Source: Lachnospiraceae bacterium NK4A179 (lineage in GTDB: Bacteria > Bacillota > Clostridia > Lachnospirales > Lachnospiraceae). Taken from it: a stretch of 64,000 nucleotides of DNA. A model generated the notes under the pieces. That model saw only the letters and a program-made list of their open reading frames with translations. It had not been told where the DNA came from and searched no databases. This document shows, one piece after another, positions 36,359 through 46,085 of this stretch (position 1 is its first letter; every line of letters begins with the position of its first letter). The position numbers were made by a program, and so were the translations under genes. The stretch spans positions 62,001 to 126,000 of the forward strand of contig ATWC01000001.1 in the NCBI GenBank assembly GCA_000421045.1. Direction: 5' to 3'.

Positions 36359-37036
36359 ATGAAGCACATACTCATTATTGAAGATGACAATGAAATACGC
36401 ACGCTTCTTAAGGACTACTTGAATAAAAACTCCTATATCACTTCAGAAGCAGCCGACGGAAATACGGGGCTCTCACTTATCCTGAATGAAAACTATGACC
36501 TGATACTTTTGGATCTGATGCTTCCCGGTATATCCGGTGAAAAGCTGCTTAAGGAGCTTAGATCCTCCGGTAACACTACCCCTGTTATTGTCATTTCTGC
36601 CAAAAGTCTGAAGACCACCCGACTGGAAGTACTTAGAATGGGCGCAGATGATTATCTGGTTAAGCCTTTTGATCTGGATGAAGTGATGGTACGCATGGAA
36701 GTGGTGATGCGAAGGAGCGAGTCTTCTGTTGAAAACACAGTTCTTTCCTATGCCGGGATCGAACTGGATACCGAGCTAAACTGTGCAAGTGTTAACGGAA
36801 ATGAACTTAAGCTCACATCAAAAGAAATGAACCTGCTTAAGCTTTTTCTGGAGAATCCGAAAAAGACTTTTTCAAAAGCCAATCTTTACGAATCAGTCTG
36901 GAATGAAACATATATATATGAGGACAATACCATTAATGTCCATCTGAGCAACCTGCGAAGCAAGTTAAAGAAAGCAGGCGGTATTGATTACATTGAAACC
37001 GTCTGGGGCATAGGATACAAGCTGAAGGCTATATGA
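36359..37036 (+). CDS. OmpR/PhoB-family response regulator
   Basis: This 225-residue protein has a receiver domain (KHILIIEDD acidic pocket; phospho-acceptor Asp in LILLDLMLPG; Lys in LVKPFDLDE) and a winged-helix domain (about 130-225) ending in VWGIGYKL, the canonical OmpR-type finish. I use the ATG at 36359 because family members begin at this point; the frame extends to an ATG at 36320, but neither has a clear ribosome site. TACAAT at 36346 may be a -10, which would make the message nearly leaderless. It overlaps the kinase gene by 4 bp. It presumably controls itself and the divergent ABC exporter. Confidence 0.9.
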   Translation: MKHILIIEDDNEIRTLLKDYLNKNSYITSEAADGNTGLSLILNENYDLILLDLMLPGISGEKLLKELRSSGNTTPVIVISAKSLKTTRLEVLRMGADDYLVKPFDLDEVMVRMEVVMRRSESSVENTVLSYAGIELDTELNCASVNGNELKLTSKEMNLLKLFLENPKKTFSKANLYESVWNETYIYEDNTINVHLSNLRSKLKKAGGIDYIETVWGIGYKLKAI

Positions 37037-37941
37037 ACACAAACGATCTTATCTTTTTGATCTGCATCATAATTCTTTTAATCGCAGTCATCATTCTGGC
37101 TCTGCGCCTTTTTCTGTTAAGAAGCAGTATCCGGTCCATATCAAAAGAGCTCGAAAACACTCTCAAATCTGATTATAACCGCCAGATAAAGATTGATCTG
37201 TCTGATGCAGCACTTAATGACCTCGCAGTAAATATCAATAAAAATCTGGATGAACAGAAAAAGCTTAAGTTAAAAGAAGAACGATCTCGCAGACAGCTTG
37301 AACAGTCCGTTGCTGACATAGCCCACGACCTGCGCACACCTCTGACGATTGTCAAAGGCAATCTTCAGTTATTGGATTCGGAAGCTCTCTCCGAAAAAGG
37401 CAGGCAGTATCTTGATGTAAGCACAAAGAAAACAGAAGCCTTGAAAAATATGGTAGACGAATTCTTTGAGCTTTCTGTTTTAGAGAGTGATCCCACGCCT
37501 GCAAGACTTGAAACGATCGATCTGACTGCTTTTCTTACAGAATTTCTGATTGACCACGAGGAACTGATACGCGCTCATTCATTAGAACCCGAAATACAGC
37601 TGCAAGAAAGAGAGATAAACGTTTCCGCAAATCGTGAAATGCTTCAACGTGTGTTTGAGAATCTGATAAGTAATATCTTAAAATATGCCAACAATAGCTT
37701 TTTCATAAAACTCACAGAAAACGGAAGTCTAACTGTAGGAAACAAGCTTGCAGGTGGTGTAACTATAGACACTGAGCATATATTCGACCGCACATACCGC
37801 GCCGACAAAGCCAGAAGCAGCGGCAGCGCCGGCCTCGGTCTCTACATCGCAAAACTCCTCATGGAGAAACAAAACGGCACCATCACTGCAAGTGATAGTG
37901 CCGGCATTCTCTCATTCCGTCTGGAATTTACAAAACCCTAA
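37033..37941 (+). CDS. Sensor histidine kinase
   Basis: This 302-residue protein has only one N-terminal membrane helix (5-29) and no extracytoplasmic sensor, then a DHp domain with His98 in DIAHDLRTPLTI, an N box (FENLISNILKYA) and a G box (SAGLGLYIAKLL). Such short kinases usually sense through the membrane or through a partner transporter, as BceS-type kinases do. It starts in an ATGA overlap with the response regulator. The divergent ABC-2 exporter and S41 peptidase are the likely partners or targets. Confidence 0.9.
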   Translation: MNTNDLIFLICIIILLIAVIILALRLFLLRSSIRSISKELENTLKSDYNRQIKIDLSDAALNDLAVNINKNLDEQKKLKLKEERSRRQLEQSVADIAHDLRTPLTIVKGNLQLLDSEALSEKGRQYLDVSTKKTEALKNMVDEFFELSVLESDPTPARLETIDLTAFLTEFLIDHEELIRAHSLEPEIQLQEREINVSANREMLQRVFENLISNILKYANNSFFIKLTENGSLTVGNKLAGGVTIDTEHIFDRTYRADKARSSGSAGLGLYIAKLLMEKQNGTITASDSAGILSFRLEFTKP

Positions 37942-37947
37942 ATAATT

Positions 37948-38250
37948 TTATACCTCATAATCCATGCATACTCTGCTGGCGGTAAAAGGTCTTACCTTAG
38001 TATCGGCCACTTCAACATGCGCGGGGTGAACCGCATATCCCTTAAGCGCAGCTTCATCCTCAAGTGTTGAATCCAGCATAAGATCACAATTAGAGCTCTC
38101 AAGCGGAGATATATTAACCTTGATCTCCTTAAGTCCCGGAACCTTTCCAAGAAGCCCCTCAAGACCTTCCTTGATCCCCTGCTTTATCTGTGCCTTCTCC
38201 TCTGCTGAATACTCGTCTTTAAGCGTCCATAATATAACATGCTTTACCAT
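37948..38250 (-). CDS. Dabb-family (stress-responsive alpha/beta barrel) protein
   Basis: This 100-residue protein begins MVKHVILWTLKDEY and has LLGKVPGLKEIKVN and YAVHPAHVEVAD, the defining pattern of the dimeric alpha-beta barrel (Dabb) domain. Family members include stress-induced proteins and small cyclases; the function here is unknown. It lies 30 bp downstream of the Gfo/Idh/MocA oxidoreductase gene on the same strand, a frequent combination in sugar-metabolising Firmicutes. Confidence 0.85.
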   Translation of the reverse strand: MVKHVILWTLKDEYSAEEKAQIKQGIKEGLEGLLGKVPGLKEIKVNISPLESSNCDLMLDSTLEDEAALKGYAVHPAHVEVADTKVRPFTASRVCMDYEV

Positions 38251-38280
38251 TACTTATCTCCTTTACCAATTCATTGTTTA

Positions 38281-39261
38281 TTAATTCCAGAATCCGATCT
38301 TGGATAAAATACGGTCCATAAGTTTTATGTTCTTAAGTGAAAACTCTGCCGATACATGCGGAGTTTCATTATTAAGAACACATCTGCTCAGATTCTCTAT
38401 TTCAAGAGAATAATTGTGAGGAACTTCAACCATTCTCTCTGTCACAGTGTCTCCGACATAGATCTTATATGATACTTCTCCGGCCTGATTATATTCCACG
38501 TCAGAACGTATAGAGCCCTTTGAGCCGTGAATAAAGAGTCTGTCATATCTTGAGTTGCTATCTTCTCCAAGTATCATACCAACCTGGAAAGATGCACGTG
38601 CTCCGTTTGCAAAGCGGATGATCGAAGATGTGGACATATCCACTCCCTTGTCAGAAAATTCCGCTGCAGCTCCAACATATTCAGGTTCGGAATCGATGAG
38701 CGAAAGTATCATAGTTGTGCAATAGCATCCCAGATCATACATAGCGCCTCCGCCAAGCTCCTTATGAAGACGGAAATCTTCCTTGTATCCCTGTGTAACG
38801 AATGCCGTATCGATATAATCAACGTCTCCTATGATCCCGGAGCGTACATCCGCCTTAAGACTCTCAATATAAGGACTGTGAAGATAAGCATATGCTTCCA
38901 TAAGTATCACGCCGTTTTCCTCGGCAGTCTTGTACATAAGCTCAGCCTCATCTGTATTCAAAGCAAGCGGCTTCTCACAAAGTACATTCCTTTTCTTTTT
39001 CAGAGCTTCAGTTACCCACTTTACATGGATATCATTCGGAAGCGGGATATAAACACAGCTTACTTCAGGATCATCCAACAATTCATCGTAGCTTCCATAA
39101 GCTTTGGTGAAGCCAAACTGTTCCTTATAGCTTTCAGCCTTTTGCAGAGATCTTCCTGCAATAGCATACAGCTCACACGACGGTGCAAGCTGCATTCCGG
39201 GTATAGTTCCCCATCTTGCCACATTTGCTGTTCCGAGTACACCCCATTTTACTTTTTCCAT
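38281..39261 (-). CDS. Gfo/Idh/MocA-family oxidoreductase
   Basis: This 326-residue protein has an N-terminal Rossmann fold (WGVLGTANVARWG, 5-18) and the EKPLALN motif (Lys about residue 97), which carries the catalytic or cofactor-contacting Lys. The C-terminal alpha/beta substrate domain includes GGGAMYDLGCYCTTMI, with Asp and Cys where many members have a catalytic Asp/His. It uses NAD(P) to oxidise or reduce a sugar, inositol or similar polyol. The upstream ATG follows a GGGAG site. It is probably co-transcribed with the Dabb gene. Confidence 0.9.
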   Translation of the reverse strand: MEKVKWGVLGTANVARWGTIPGMQLAPSCELYAIAGRSLQKAESYKEQFGFTKAYGSYDELLDDPEVSCVYIPLPNDIHVKWVTEALKKKRNVLCEKPLALNTDEAELMYKTAEENGVILMEAYAYLHSPYIESLKADVRSGIIGDVDYIDTAFVTQGYKEDFRLHKELGGGAMYDLGCYCTTMILSLIDSEPEYVGAAAEFSDKGVDMSTSSIIRFANGARASFQVGMILGEDSNSRYDRLFIHGSKGSIRSDVEYNQAGEVSYKIYVGDTVTERMVEVPHNYSLEIENLSRCVLNNETPHVSAEFSLKNIKLMDRILSKIGFWN

Positions 39262-39307
39262 GTCATTCTCCCTTCAAGTAAGTAATTTAAACTAGCCCTG
39301 ATAACAC

Positions 39308-40276
39308 TTAATCCCACCAATAACACCCGTAAAATCTGTCGACTCTGTTTCCATCGGTACCCAGTTCAAAAATCCCGACCAATGTCAGGTCTGAAGCCGC
39401 ATCAGGATCATTCTCTATGTTCTGGACATTTCTTTTTAGCCATTCAAGAGGGGTATCACCTTCCTCATAATTCGTAAAAAATCCTGTCTCGCATGAAGGA
39501 TCAAATACAGTATTCTCATCAACTATCAACAGTATATCTTCAGGCTCTTTTACAAAAGGATGCTCATACCCATCAGCATAAAACTCATCATAGGTAAATG
39601 TAAGATCGATCTCCTCTGTATTTTTTATTATTGCGGCATTGTCCAGCAATTCCACTTCCATCGGAGCCCTGCATGTTAACGTCTTGTGTATACCGGTACA
39701 ATCCCCGGAGAATTTAACATAAGCATCCTTATAGCCATCTTTCTTAACATATTCCAGTATGGAATCGGCCTTTTCCTTAGTGTCGTATCTTCCGGCACTA
39801 ACACAAAAAAACGGTTCGGGATTAAGTTCTTCCCATTCGGGAGAATAAACGATCTCGGCACTATATCCGATCTCGCCCAGCTTGATAAGCTGCTCATGTG
39901 CAGATTCGGAATCCTTAACAGCCGAAACAAACACACCATAAAACGGATGCTGTGAAAGATCCGGTTTCCACAACGAAGCAGGATCGGTTGCGGAGTCTTT
40001 CTCCGGATGCTCAGTAACACTGTCGCTCTCTGTAATTGGTTCATCGTCAGCATCCGGATGCGCATCCTCTTTGGATTCAGTCTCTTGAGACTTAGTCTCT
40101 TGAACCTCTGGCTCCCGAGATTCAGCCTTTTCTTCTGCTATATCTTCGTTCTCTTCTTCAACTTCTGATTCTGTTTCAACAGAGTTTTCGAACTCACTTC
40201 CAGAACTACCGCATCCCGTAAGGCAGAATACTGAAATCGCAACCGTAGTTAATGATCTGAAAAAAACATTTTTCAT
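39308..40276 (-). CDS. Lipoprotein with acidic linker and SPOR-like domain
   Basis: This 322-residue lipoprotein has lipobox LTGC (Cys22) and then about 80 residues of Glu/Ser/Thr-rich sequence (EVQETKSQETES). Residues about 110-195 (YGVFVSAVKDSESAHEQLIK through FFCVSAGRYDTKEKAD) have the two-repeat shape of a SPOR peptidoglycan-binding domain. The C-terminal 120 residues are unrecognised and end with CYWWD. It would sit on the outer face of the membrane, possibly contacting denuded glycan at division sites. SPOR is an inference from pattern rather than strong similarity. Confidence 0.6.
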   Translation of the reverse strand: MKNVFFRSLTTVAISVFCLTGCGSSGSEFENSVETESEVEEENEDIAEEKAESREPEVQETKSQETESKEDAHPDADDEPITESDSVTEHPEKDSATDPASLWKPDLSQHPFYGVFVSAVKDSESAHEQLIKLGEIGYSAEIVYSPEWEELNPEPFFCVSAGRYDTKEKADSILEYVKKDGYKDAYVKFSGDCTGIHKTLTCRAPMEVELLDNAAIIKNTEEIDLTFTYDEFYADGYEHPFVKEPEDILLIVDENTVFDPSCETGFFTNYEEGDTPLEWLKRNVQNIENDPDAASDLTLVGIFELGTDGNRVDRFYGCYWWD

Positions 40277-40337
40277 TCTTTGTCATTCTTTCTTTTAAAC
40301 ATAAAGAGTATCATTCCGGCAATTTATTATACCGTTT

Positions 40338-41189
40338 CTAGTAGTTATTTGCATTGTGAAACTCACTTGGACGATTAGCATCATTTATACTAAAATCAGC
40401 TATGTAGAATTCTCTTCCGTCAGAAGCAGAAAAATAATAGAGTGTTACCGGTGCCTCCACACGCCTTGGAGCATCTCCGGTAAGCGTTACATCATCAAGA
40501 TCATATCCTGTATCCGCAAAAGTCATTACCTCAGTCCTGAGAAATTTTGCATCCGGATCCATTTCTTTTGCCTTAATTGTATATTCCTCAATCAATTGTT
40601 GATCACGTCCCGACCACTCCATAGACGGAAGCGTTATAAATCCTACTATCCCATCCGGTTGGTCATAGTATCCCGTTCGATCAAAATAATAGCTGTCAGC
40701 AGCAAGTACCGTGATCGTCTGGTCATCCAGTCTGTGTTTAAGATTGTTATCCTGCATTATTGCAGCAATCTCAAGTGCAGCCTGTTTTGCAGAATCCGGA
40801 TCATCAGCATATACATTCAGTCCCCAATCTTTAGTAAAGCTCGCTCCGTATTTACTCTCAATATTGTTTATAGCAGTTTGTTCATCAGTTGTTATCTTTT
40901 CCAGAAGAGAATACTCAAAATCATCCCAGGTTCCGGGCAGACTGCCGAATGTTTCTCCGTCAATGGAAATAGGATCCATGGTGCTTGAAACCGAATAATC
41001 AAAATCCTGCAGTGTATCATGCAGTACTACTGTAGCGCCGTCAGTATTCTTGGTCTTACTTACTACCGTTGCCGAACCGTGTTCCAACTCCGCCTCACTG
41101 ATAAGAAAGTTTACACCCTTAGCACGTCCGCATCCTGTCAGTCCCAGAATAGTAAGACAAATTATTAACCCCACAATTATCCTCTCCAT
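40338..41189 (-). CDS. Putative lipoprotein, unknown function
   Basis: This 283-residue protein has signal IIVGLIICLTILGLTGC (lipobox LTGC). The body has no recognised motif; it contains two alpha/beta-like halves and ends SEFHNANNY. The ATG at 41189 directly follows GGAGGGG; a TTG 15 bp further upstream opens the frame but is less likely. It lies just inside the left copy of the 21-bp direct repeat that bounds the galactoside region, so the repeat sits in its 5' region and may have altered its promoter. Confidence 0.65.
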   Translation of the reverse strand: MERIIVGLIICLTILGLTGCGRAKGVNFLISEAELEHGSATVVSKTKNTDGATVVLHDTLQDFDYSVSSTMDPISIDGETFGSLPGTWDDFEYSLLEKITTDEQTAINNIESKYGASFTKDWGLNVYADDPDSAKQAALEIAAIMQDNNLKHRLDDQTITVLAADSYYFDRTGYYDQPDGIVGFITLPSMEWSGRDQQLIEEYTIKAKEMDPDAKFLRTEVMTFADTGYDLDDVTLTGDAPRRVEAPVTLYYFSASDGREFYIADFSINDANRPSEFHNANNY

Positions 41190-41199
41190 CTTCCCCTCC

Positions 41200-41220
41200 T
41201 TCAATGGTTTTCCATCGCAT
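41200..41220 (+). repeat. Left copy of 21-bp direct repeat flanking the galactoside region
   Basis: The 21 bases starting TTCAATGGTTTT and ending CCATCGCAT recur exactly, in the same orientation, at 52724-52744. The unit contains the small dyad ATGG-TTTT-CCAT. Chance recurrence of an exact 21-mer in a window of this size is very unlikely. Confidence 0.8.
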
Positions 41221-41284
41221 ATTTCTTTCCGGCTTCAAAGTGATATTTTACGATGCCAAGATCCACCTTGCTGTAAAGGTAATA

Positions 41285-42070
41285 TTAATTATTATCTCTC
41301 TTAATATATCTTCCTATTCCATCAAGTCCCGGATATATACTTCTTTCGTCTATCCCAAGAATTGATAGACAGTCCAATATATTCTTTTTGTCCTGTCCAT
41401 TGATAAGTATCTTATTTACAGTTATAGGAGTTCTGGACTTGTCAGCCATAACCTTGTTCTCCTCAAGAGGATATTGGTCTGAACCCCATACAAGAAATGC
41501 TGAACGCTGAGCAGCCATACGTTCCTCTAAGAAATAAGGTTCAACTACAAATGGTGCCTTGACACTGTCATATTCCGGCTCTGAGCTGAGTATTCCTGAA
41601 ACAATATCCTTATGTTTTCTTGTTCTATATACCTCTTCATCTATTCCAGATATTTGAAGATTGCCGGATATTACATAAACAGCGCCATCTTTATCCGAAT
41701 CATGCAGGCATGAAAACCAAAGTGCAACAAGAGGATTTCTGGTAATATCCAGAAGTCTGGTTGGTACGCCGTGATGCTGTGCCAGAACTGTCCAGTTCCA
41801 TACATCCTCTTCAGGTATAGAGCTATATCTTCTGGCTTCTCTCATAAATGAACGAAGGCAGTCCTTCTCATGATTCTGAAAGTCCACCTTGGAAAAACAT
41901 GTATTGTTAGGTCTGTAGGCAGAAGGAAGCAGTTCTAAGCTTTCATCACTAACCCCTCTAAAATACGGCAGCCCTTTTTTTAGATAACCACCCTGTGATA
42001 TCTGTTCAACATTCTCAAACAGACCTTCTATTTTATTAAAATATTCATAAATAGGATTGAATCTAACCAT
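41285..42070 (-). CDS. FRG-domain protein
   Basis: This 261-residue cytoplasmic protein has an FRG domain in residues about 30-190: YFRGVSDESLELLPSAYR at the start, WTVLAQHHGVPTRLLDITRNP in the middle (the HGxPTRLLDxTxxP motif) and QRSAFLVWG near the end. FRG proteins are uncharacterised and are frequently found in mobile or defence islands. It is on the strand of the alpha-galactosidase but separated by 138 bp, and it is the last gene before the left 21-bp repeat. It is out of place in a sugar operon and may be a passenger of the island. Confidence 0.82.
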   Translation of the reverse strand: MVRFNPIYEYFNKIEGLFENVEQISQGGYLKKGLPYFRGVSDESLELLPSAYRPNNTCFSKVDFQNHEKDCLRSFMREARRYSSIPEEDVWNWTVLAQHHGVPTRLLDITRNPLVALWFSCLHDSDKDGAVYVISGNLQISGIDEEVYRTRKHKDIVSGILSSEPEYDSVKAPFVVEPYFLEERMAAQRSAFLVWGSDQYPLEENKVMADKSRTPITVNKILINGQDKKNILDCLSILGIDERSIYPGLDGIGRYIKRDNN

Positions 42071-42208
42071 AACCTAATCCTCCCCATACAGCCTAGAAAA
42101 CTACATATATCATACCATAATATGCATAATCAAAACCCACATCATTCACAGCTTAGAATTATTTTTTCAGCCTTACCTTATAAGCTGACCATACATCAGA
42201 TTCGTTTT

Positions 42209-44563
42209 CTAATCTACTTTTTCAAGAAAATACATTCTGGATGAAAAATCTGGATAAACTCTGGTCTTATCATTAAATCCTGTGGCAGAGAACTTTGGAG
42301 ATAGCATAACTCCACCCTCCATAAGACTGTCTCCATAGGCCTTGTAGTCTTCCTTCTCACCGTCCATCTTTACAAACTTAGCAAGCATATTGTGAGCAAA
42401 TGAACCATTCTTAATATGAACCGGAGACACAGCATTAACCAAATCACCAAACATTCTTATATCTATCTTAAAAGGCAGATTATAGAAATGATATAAGGCA
42501 TCCCTGTCAAGACCTCTTAGCTTCACCCTTCCCCTTTGGTCATTAGGTCTTACCAGACCTTGGAAGTTCATAAATACTGCCTCAGACTTATCTTCACTGA
42601 CAACCATCCAGCCCGCTTCATTACATTCAAAAATACTATCAGTTCTATAAAATCTTCCATACTGAAAAACCTGTCGCCAGGCTTTATACAGTTTAATCTC
42701 TTCTTTAATCTCATCAAGTGTATTGTTATCTAAATCTGAGAAATTACACTCATATCCCAAAGAACCATATGCCGCTACATTAAACCTTGTAGATAATGGA
42801 GTAATCCTAAGAGTCTGGTGGTTAGGAACGCCAGATACATGTGCCCCCATAGTACAAAGCGGATAGCAATAGCTATATCCTGTCTGTATCTTTACCCTCT
42901 CAAGAGCATCTGTATCATCACTTGCCCATATCTGCGGAAAGTAGCAAAGTGCTCCAAGGTCAAATCTATTGCCACCCGATGCGCATCCCTCAAAAAGTAC
43001 ATTTGGAAAAGTGTTAGTTAACTTATCAAGTACTCTGTATAAACCTAAAACATATTTATATGCCACCTCTCCCTGCTTATCTGCCAGCAGAGAAGGAGAA
43101 TATACATCAGTCATAGTTCTATTCATATCCCATTTTACATAATCAACTTCACCTTCACTAAGAAGATTAGAAATCGTCTCAATAAGATAATCCTGAACCT
43201 CCCTGTTGGCCATATCTATAATCATCTGGTTTCTGCCTTCAGAATGTGGCTTACCTGGTATCTGCATAGCCCAGTCAGGATGTTTCTTATATAGTTCACT
43301 ATTTGAACTAATCATTTCTGGTTCAAGCCATATACCAAATTTCATACCAAGATCATGTATCTTGTCAGATATACCCTTTACTCCAGATGGAAGCTTCTTT
43401 TTATTTGGATACCAGTCACCAAGAGATGAAGTATCATCATTTCGCTCACCAAACCAGCCATCGTCCATAACAAAGAGCTCTATCCCAGCTTCCTTACCTG
43501 CCTTAGCCATCTTAAGGAGCTTTGATTCACTTATATTAAAATATGCTGCTTCCCAGCTGTTTAACAGTACTGGTCTTTCCTTATCAGCCCAGTAACCTCT
43601 TAAAATATGCTTTTTTACAAATTGGTGCATATTCTGCGACATACCGTTATAACCCGCATCAGAATATGTCATAACAGCCTCTGGTGCTTCAAAAACGCAT
43701 CCCGGTTCCAGACTGTATTCAAAACCTCTGGGATTGATTCCAGAAAGAATTCTTAATTTTCCAAATTCACTAACCTCTGCATATTCAACATGGTTACCAC
43801 TATATACAAGATTAAAACCATATGCTTGGCCCTTATCCTCGTTAGTAGTTTTCTTTCCAAGCATAAAAAATGGATTAGCTGTAGAGGAAGATACTCCAGC
43901 GCAAGATTCATTGATAAGAGTACCCCTTGTAAGCTGATGTCTGCACATCTCCATCTCTCTTGCCCATGCCCCATTAAAACTTGTAAGGGTATAATCAGAG
44001 TCGTAGTCATCAACTTGCAGAGACATAAGTCTGAGAATCCTTACCTTATCATCGCTGTTATTGATTAACCTTGCTGACCTTGTAATAACATCGCACTCTT
44101 CAAAAACATAATATGATAGCTCAAGTTCCAGGTTGTAGTTCTTATCAAGAAAAGTCACGATAAGCCCCTGACATTCTCCATATGATGACGGCAAATCTTT
44201 AGGCAGTCTTTTCTCTGAAACAATCTCAGCCTTTTCAAATACAAAGTCTGAGGTTCTGGATCCATCACCATGAATTATTTCAACAAAAGGCTGTCTGTTA
44301 TCTCCCTTGCCATTAGAAGAAAACTCCAGCCTCATATCATTAAGAGTATAGGTCATATGTTCCTTATCATAAGCATTATTATTCCCCGGCATAAATGCAT
44401 GTTTCTCACATAATGAATCCAAAAGAAGCTGCCCCTTACTGTCAATAAGCCTTATCTTCTTTCCGTAATAAAGATGTTCAGGGTGCCCGCTTTCAAGCAC
44501 CCTAAAAACATATGAACTATTATTTGTTTCTAAAATATATGTATTATCAACCTGTTTAATCAT
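42209..44563 (-). CDS. GH36 alpha-galactosidase
   Basis: This 784-residue protein, close to the size of clostridial and Geobacillus GH36 enzymes, has no signal peptide and is cytoplasmic. The nucleophile is Asp479 in YVKWDMNR, the acid/base is Asp549 in ASDDTD, and the substrate pocket VMDDGWFGERNDD is conserved. It hydrolyses alpha-1,6-galactosides such as melibiose and raffinose. It lies 39 bp downstream of the GPH symporter gene, in the LacI-led operon. Galactose released would enter the galK/galT route encoded divergently. Confidence 0.92.
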   Translation of the reverse strand: MIKQVDNTYILETNNSSYVFRVLESGHPEHLYYGKKIRLIDSKGQLLLDSLCEKHAFMPGNNNAYDKEHMTYTLNDMRLEFSSNGKGDNRQPFVEIIHGDGSRTSDFVFEKAEIVSEKRLPKDLPSSYGECQGLIVTFLDKNYNLELELSYYVFEECDVITRSARLINNSDDKVRILRLMSLQVDDYDSDYTLTSFNGAWAREMEMCRHQLTRGTLINESCAGVSSSTANPFFMLGKKTTNEDKGQAYGFNLVYSGNHVEYAEVSEFGKLRILSGINPRGFEYSLEPGCVFEAPEAVMTYSDAGYNGMSQNMHQFVKKHILRGYWADKERPVLLNSWEAAYFNISESKLLKMAKAGKEAGIELFVMDDGWFGERNDDTSSLGDWYPNKKKLPSGVKGISDKIHDLGMKFGIWLEPEMISSNSELYKKHPDWAMQIPGKPHSEGRNQMIIDMANREVQDYLIETISNLLSEGEVDYVKWDMNRTMTDVYSPSLLADKQGEVAYKYVLGLYRVLDKLTNTFPNVLFEGCASGGNRFDLGALCYFPQIWASDDTDALERVKIQTGYSYCYPLCTMGAHVSGVPNHQTLRITPLSTRFNVAAYGSLGYECNFSDLDNNTLDEIKEEIKLYKAWRQVFQYGRFYRTDSIFECNEAGWMVVSEDKSEAVFMNFQGLVRPNDQRGRVKLRGLDRDALYHFYNLPFKIDIRMFGDLVNAVSPVHIKNGSFAHNMLAKFVKMDGEKEDYKAYGDSLMEGGVMLSPKFSATGFNDKTRVYPDFSSRMYFLEKVD

Positions 44564-44602
44564 AGTATGTAACCCTCGTTTTGCCTGCTACCAGTTGGTT
44601 AT

Positions 44603-46012
44603 TTATGCCTGGCCTACTGCATGCTCCGACTTGTTTCCAAGTTCCTTACTTATCTCTTCCATCTTCTTCTCATCAAGGATGAACTTCTTCTTGAAGTAGA
44701 ATATAGCTATAAACAAGCCGACTACTGGAATGAGGCTCATAGTCATTCTAAGCCCTATCTTTGCTGACTGAGCTACGTTAAGAGAAAAATCCAGATTCTT
44801 CTCAGCTTCTGTAACTGCATCGCTCTTAAGGTTATTAATCGAAAGACAGATAGATGCTGCAAATGCCGCAACGCCCGACGCTAGCTTAACCACAAATGTC
44901 TGCATAGAGAAGATAACCGATTCATCTCTTCGACCATTCTTATATTCACCATAATCAACAGAATTAGCCAAGAATACTGTAGTTAATACCTGAAGTACAC
45001 CATTGGCTGCGAAGATAAAGAATCCAGGAACAAATAGAATATATACACTGCTCATAGCTGTAAATGCTATGGCAAAAAGACAGATATAACCGATAACTGC
45101 ACTTGCTGTACAGATATAGAATATCTTTACATTACTGCATTTCTTTCTAAGAAGCGGATAGAAAATCATCATAGAAAGAATCTGAATTGCTCCGCCAAAC
45201 ATGTTGAAATAAGTATAACTTTCAAACCATTTTGTTCCTCCAAAGTCATATTTGAAGAAATATATTACGAGGTTAGATGTGATATAAACCGAGCAGTTTA
45301 TAAGCACGATAGCTATAACTGCTGTCATAGCCTGGTCGTTCTTAACAAGAGCCTTGAACATCTGCCCAACAGATGCAGTCTCCATATCTACATTTGATTT
45401 TTCCTTAACATTGATACATGTAACAGTAATAAATACTATGAAAAGAATTGAGATTATAACGGCAAACCACATAAAGCCCACTCTTTCATTGTCACCGCCA
45501 AGCCAGTGAACAGCCATCATAGTTATAACTGTAACTATGGCAGAACCGGCTCCTGCACAGGATCTCGCAAGAGTTGTAAGACCCTCTCTTTCTTTTCCGG
45601 TCTTAGTAAAAGCCGGAATCATAGACCAATATGGTATATCCATCATGGTATATGTTACGCCCCATAGGATGTAGGTTATAGCCGCATAAGCAGCCATCCC
45701 TTTCCCGTCAAATGCTGGCGGCATAGCAAACATCATAAATAAGATGACCGCATTGGAGATAGTTCCTATCATGAGCCAGGGCCTGAACTTACCCCATTTT
45801 GTCTTGGTTTTCGCAACAATAACCCCCATAATAGGGTCATTGAATGCATCGAATATTCTTGCAACAAGCAGGATAGTTCCCATAATCATGGCATTGATTC
45901 CAAGAATATCTTGATAATAGTAGAGGATATAGCTGGCAGATAACATATATACCATGTCCTTACCAACTGCGCCTAGTCCGTATGATATCTTTTCTTTAAA
46001 TGTAAGCCCCAT
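44603..46012 (-). CDS. GPH-family (MelB-like) glycoside:cation symporter
   Basis: This 469-residue protein has 12 membrane helices. The GPH family signatures are present: EKISYGLGAVGKDMVY at the start, ARIFDAFNDPIMG (MelB-type cation site Asp) and KTKWGKFRPWLMIG. It imports melibiose, lactose or related galactosides with H+ or Na+. Its place between the beta- and alpha-galactosidase genes supports galactoside substrates. Confidence 0.9.
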   Translation of the reverse strand: MGLTFKEKISYGLGAVGKDMVYMLSASYILYYYQDILGINAMIMGTILLVARIFDAFNDPIMGVIVAKTKTKWGKFRPWLMIGTISNAVILFMMFAMPPAFDGKGMAAYAAITYILWGVTYTMMDIPYWSMIPAFTKTGKEREGLTTLARSCAGAGSAIVTVITMMAVHWLGGDNERVGFMWFAVIISILFIVFITVTCINVKEKSNVDMETASVGQMFKALVKNDQAMTAVIAIVLINCSVYITSNLVIYFFKYDFGGTKWFESYTYFNMFGGAIQILSMMIFYPLLRKKCSNVKIFYICTASAVIGYICLFAIAFTAMSSVYILFVPGFFIFAANGVLQVLTTVFLANSVDYGEYKNGRRDESVIFSMQTFVVKLASGVAAFAASICLSINNLKSDAVTEAEKNLDFSLNVAQSAKIGLRMTMSLIPVVGLFIAIFYFKKKFILDEKKMEEISKELGNKSEHAVGQA

Positions 46013-46085
46013 AACATAATCTCCTTTCTGCTAAAACAGAATCTTTAATCTTCTCTAACACCCCAGAACCCTTACAATTGCTTTT

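Noticed and set aside
40356-40988. 210-codon frame on the plus strand opposite the lipoprotein gene
   Set aside because: No coding-like composition, no ribosome site and it covers a clear lipoprotein gene on the other strand.
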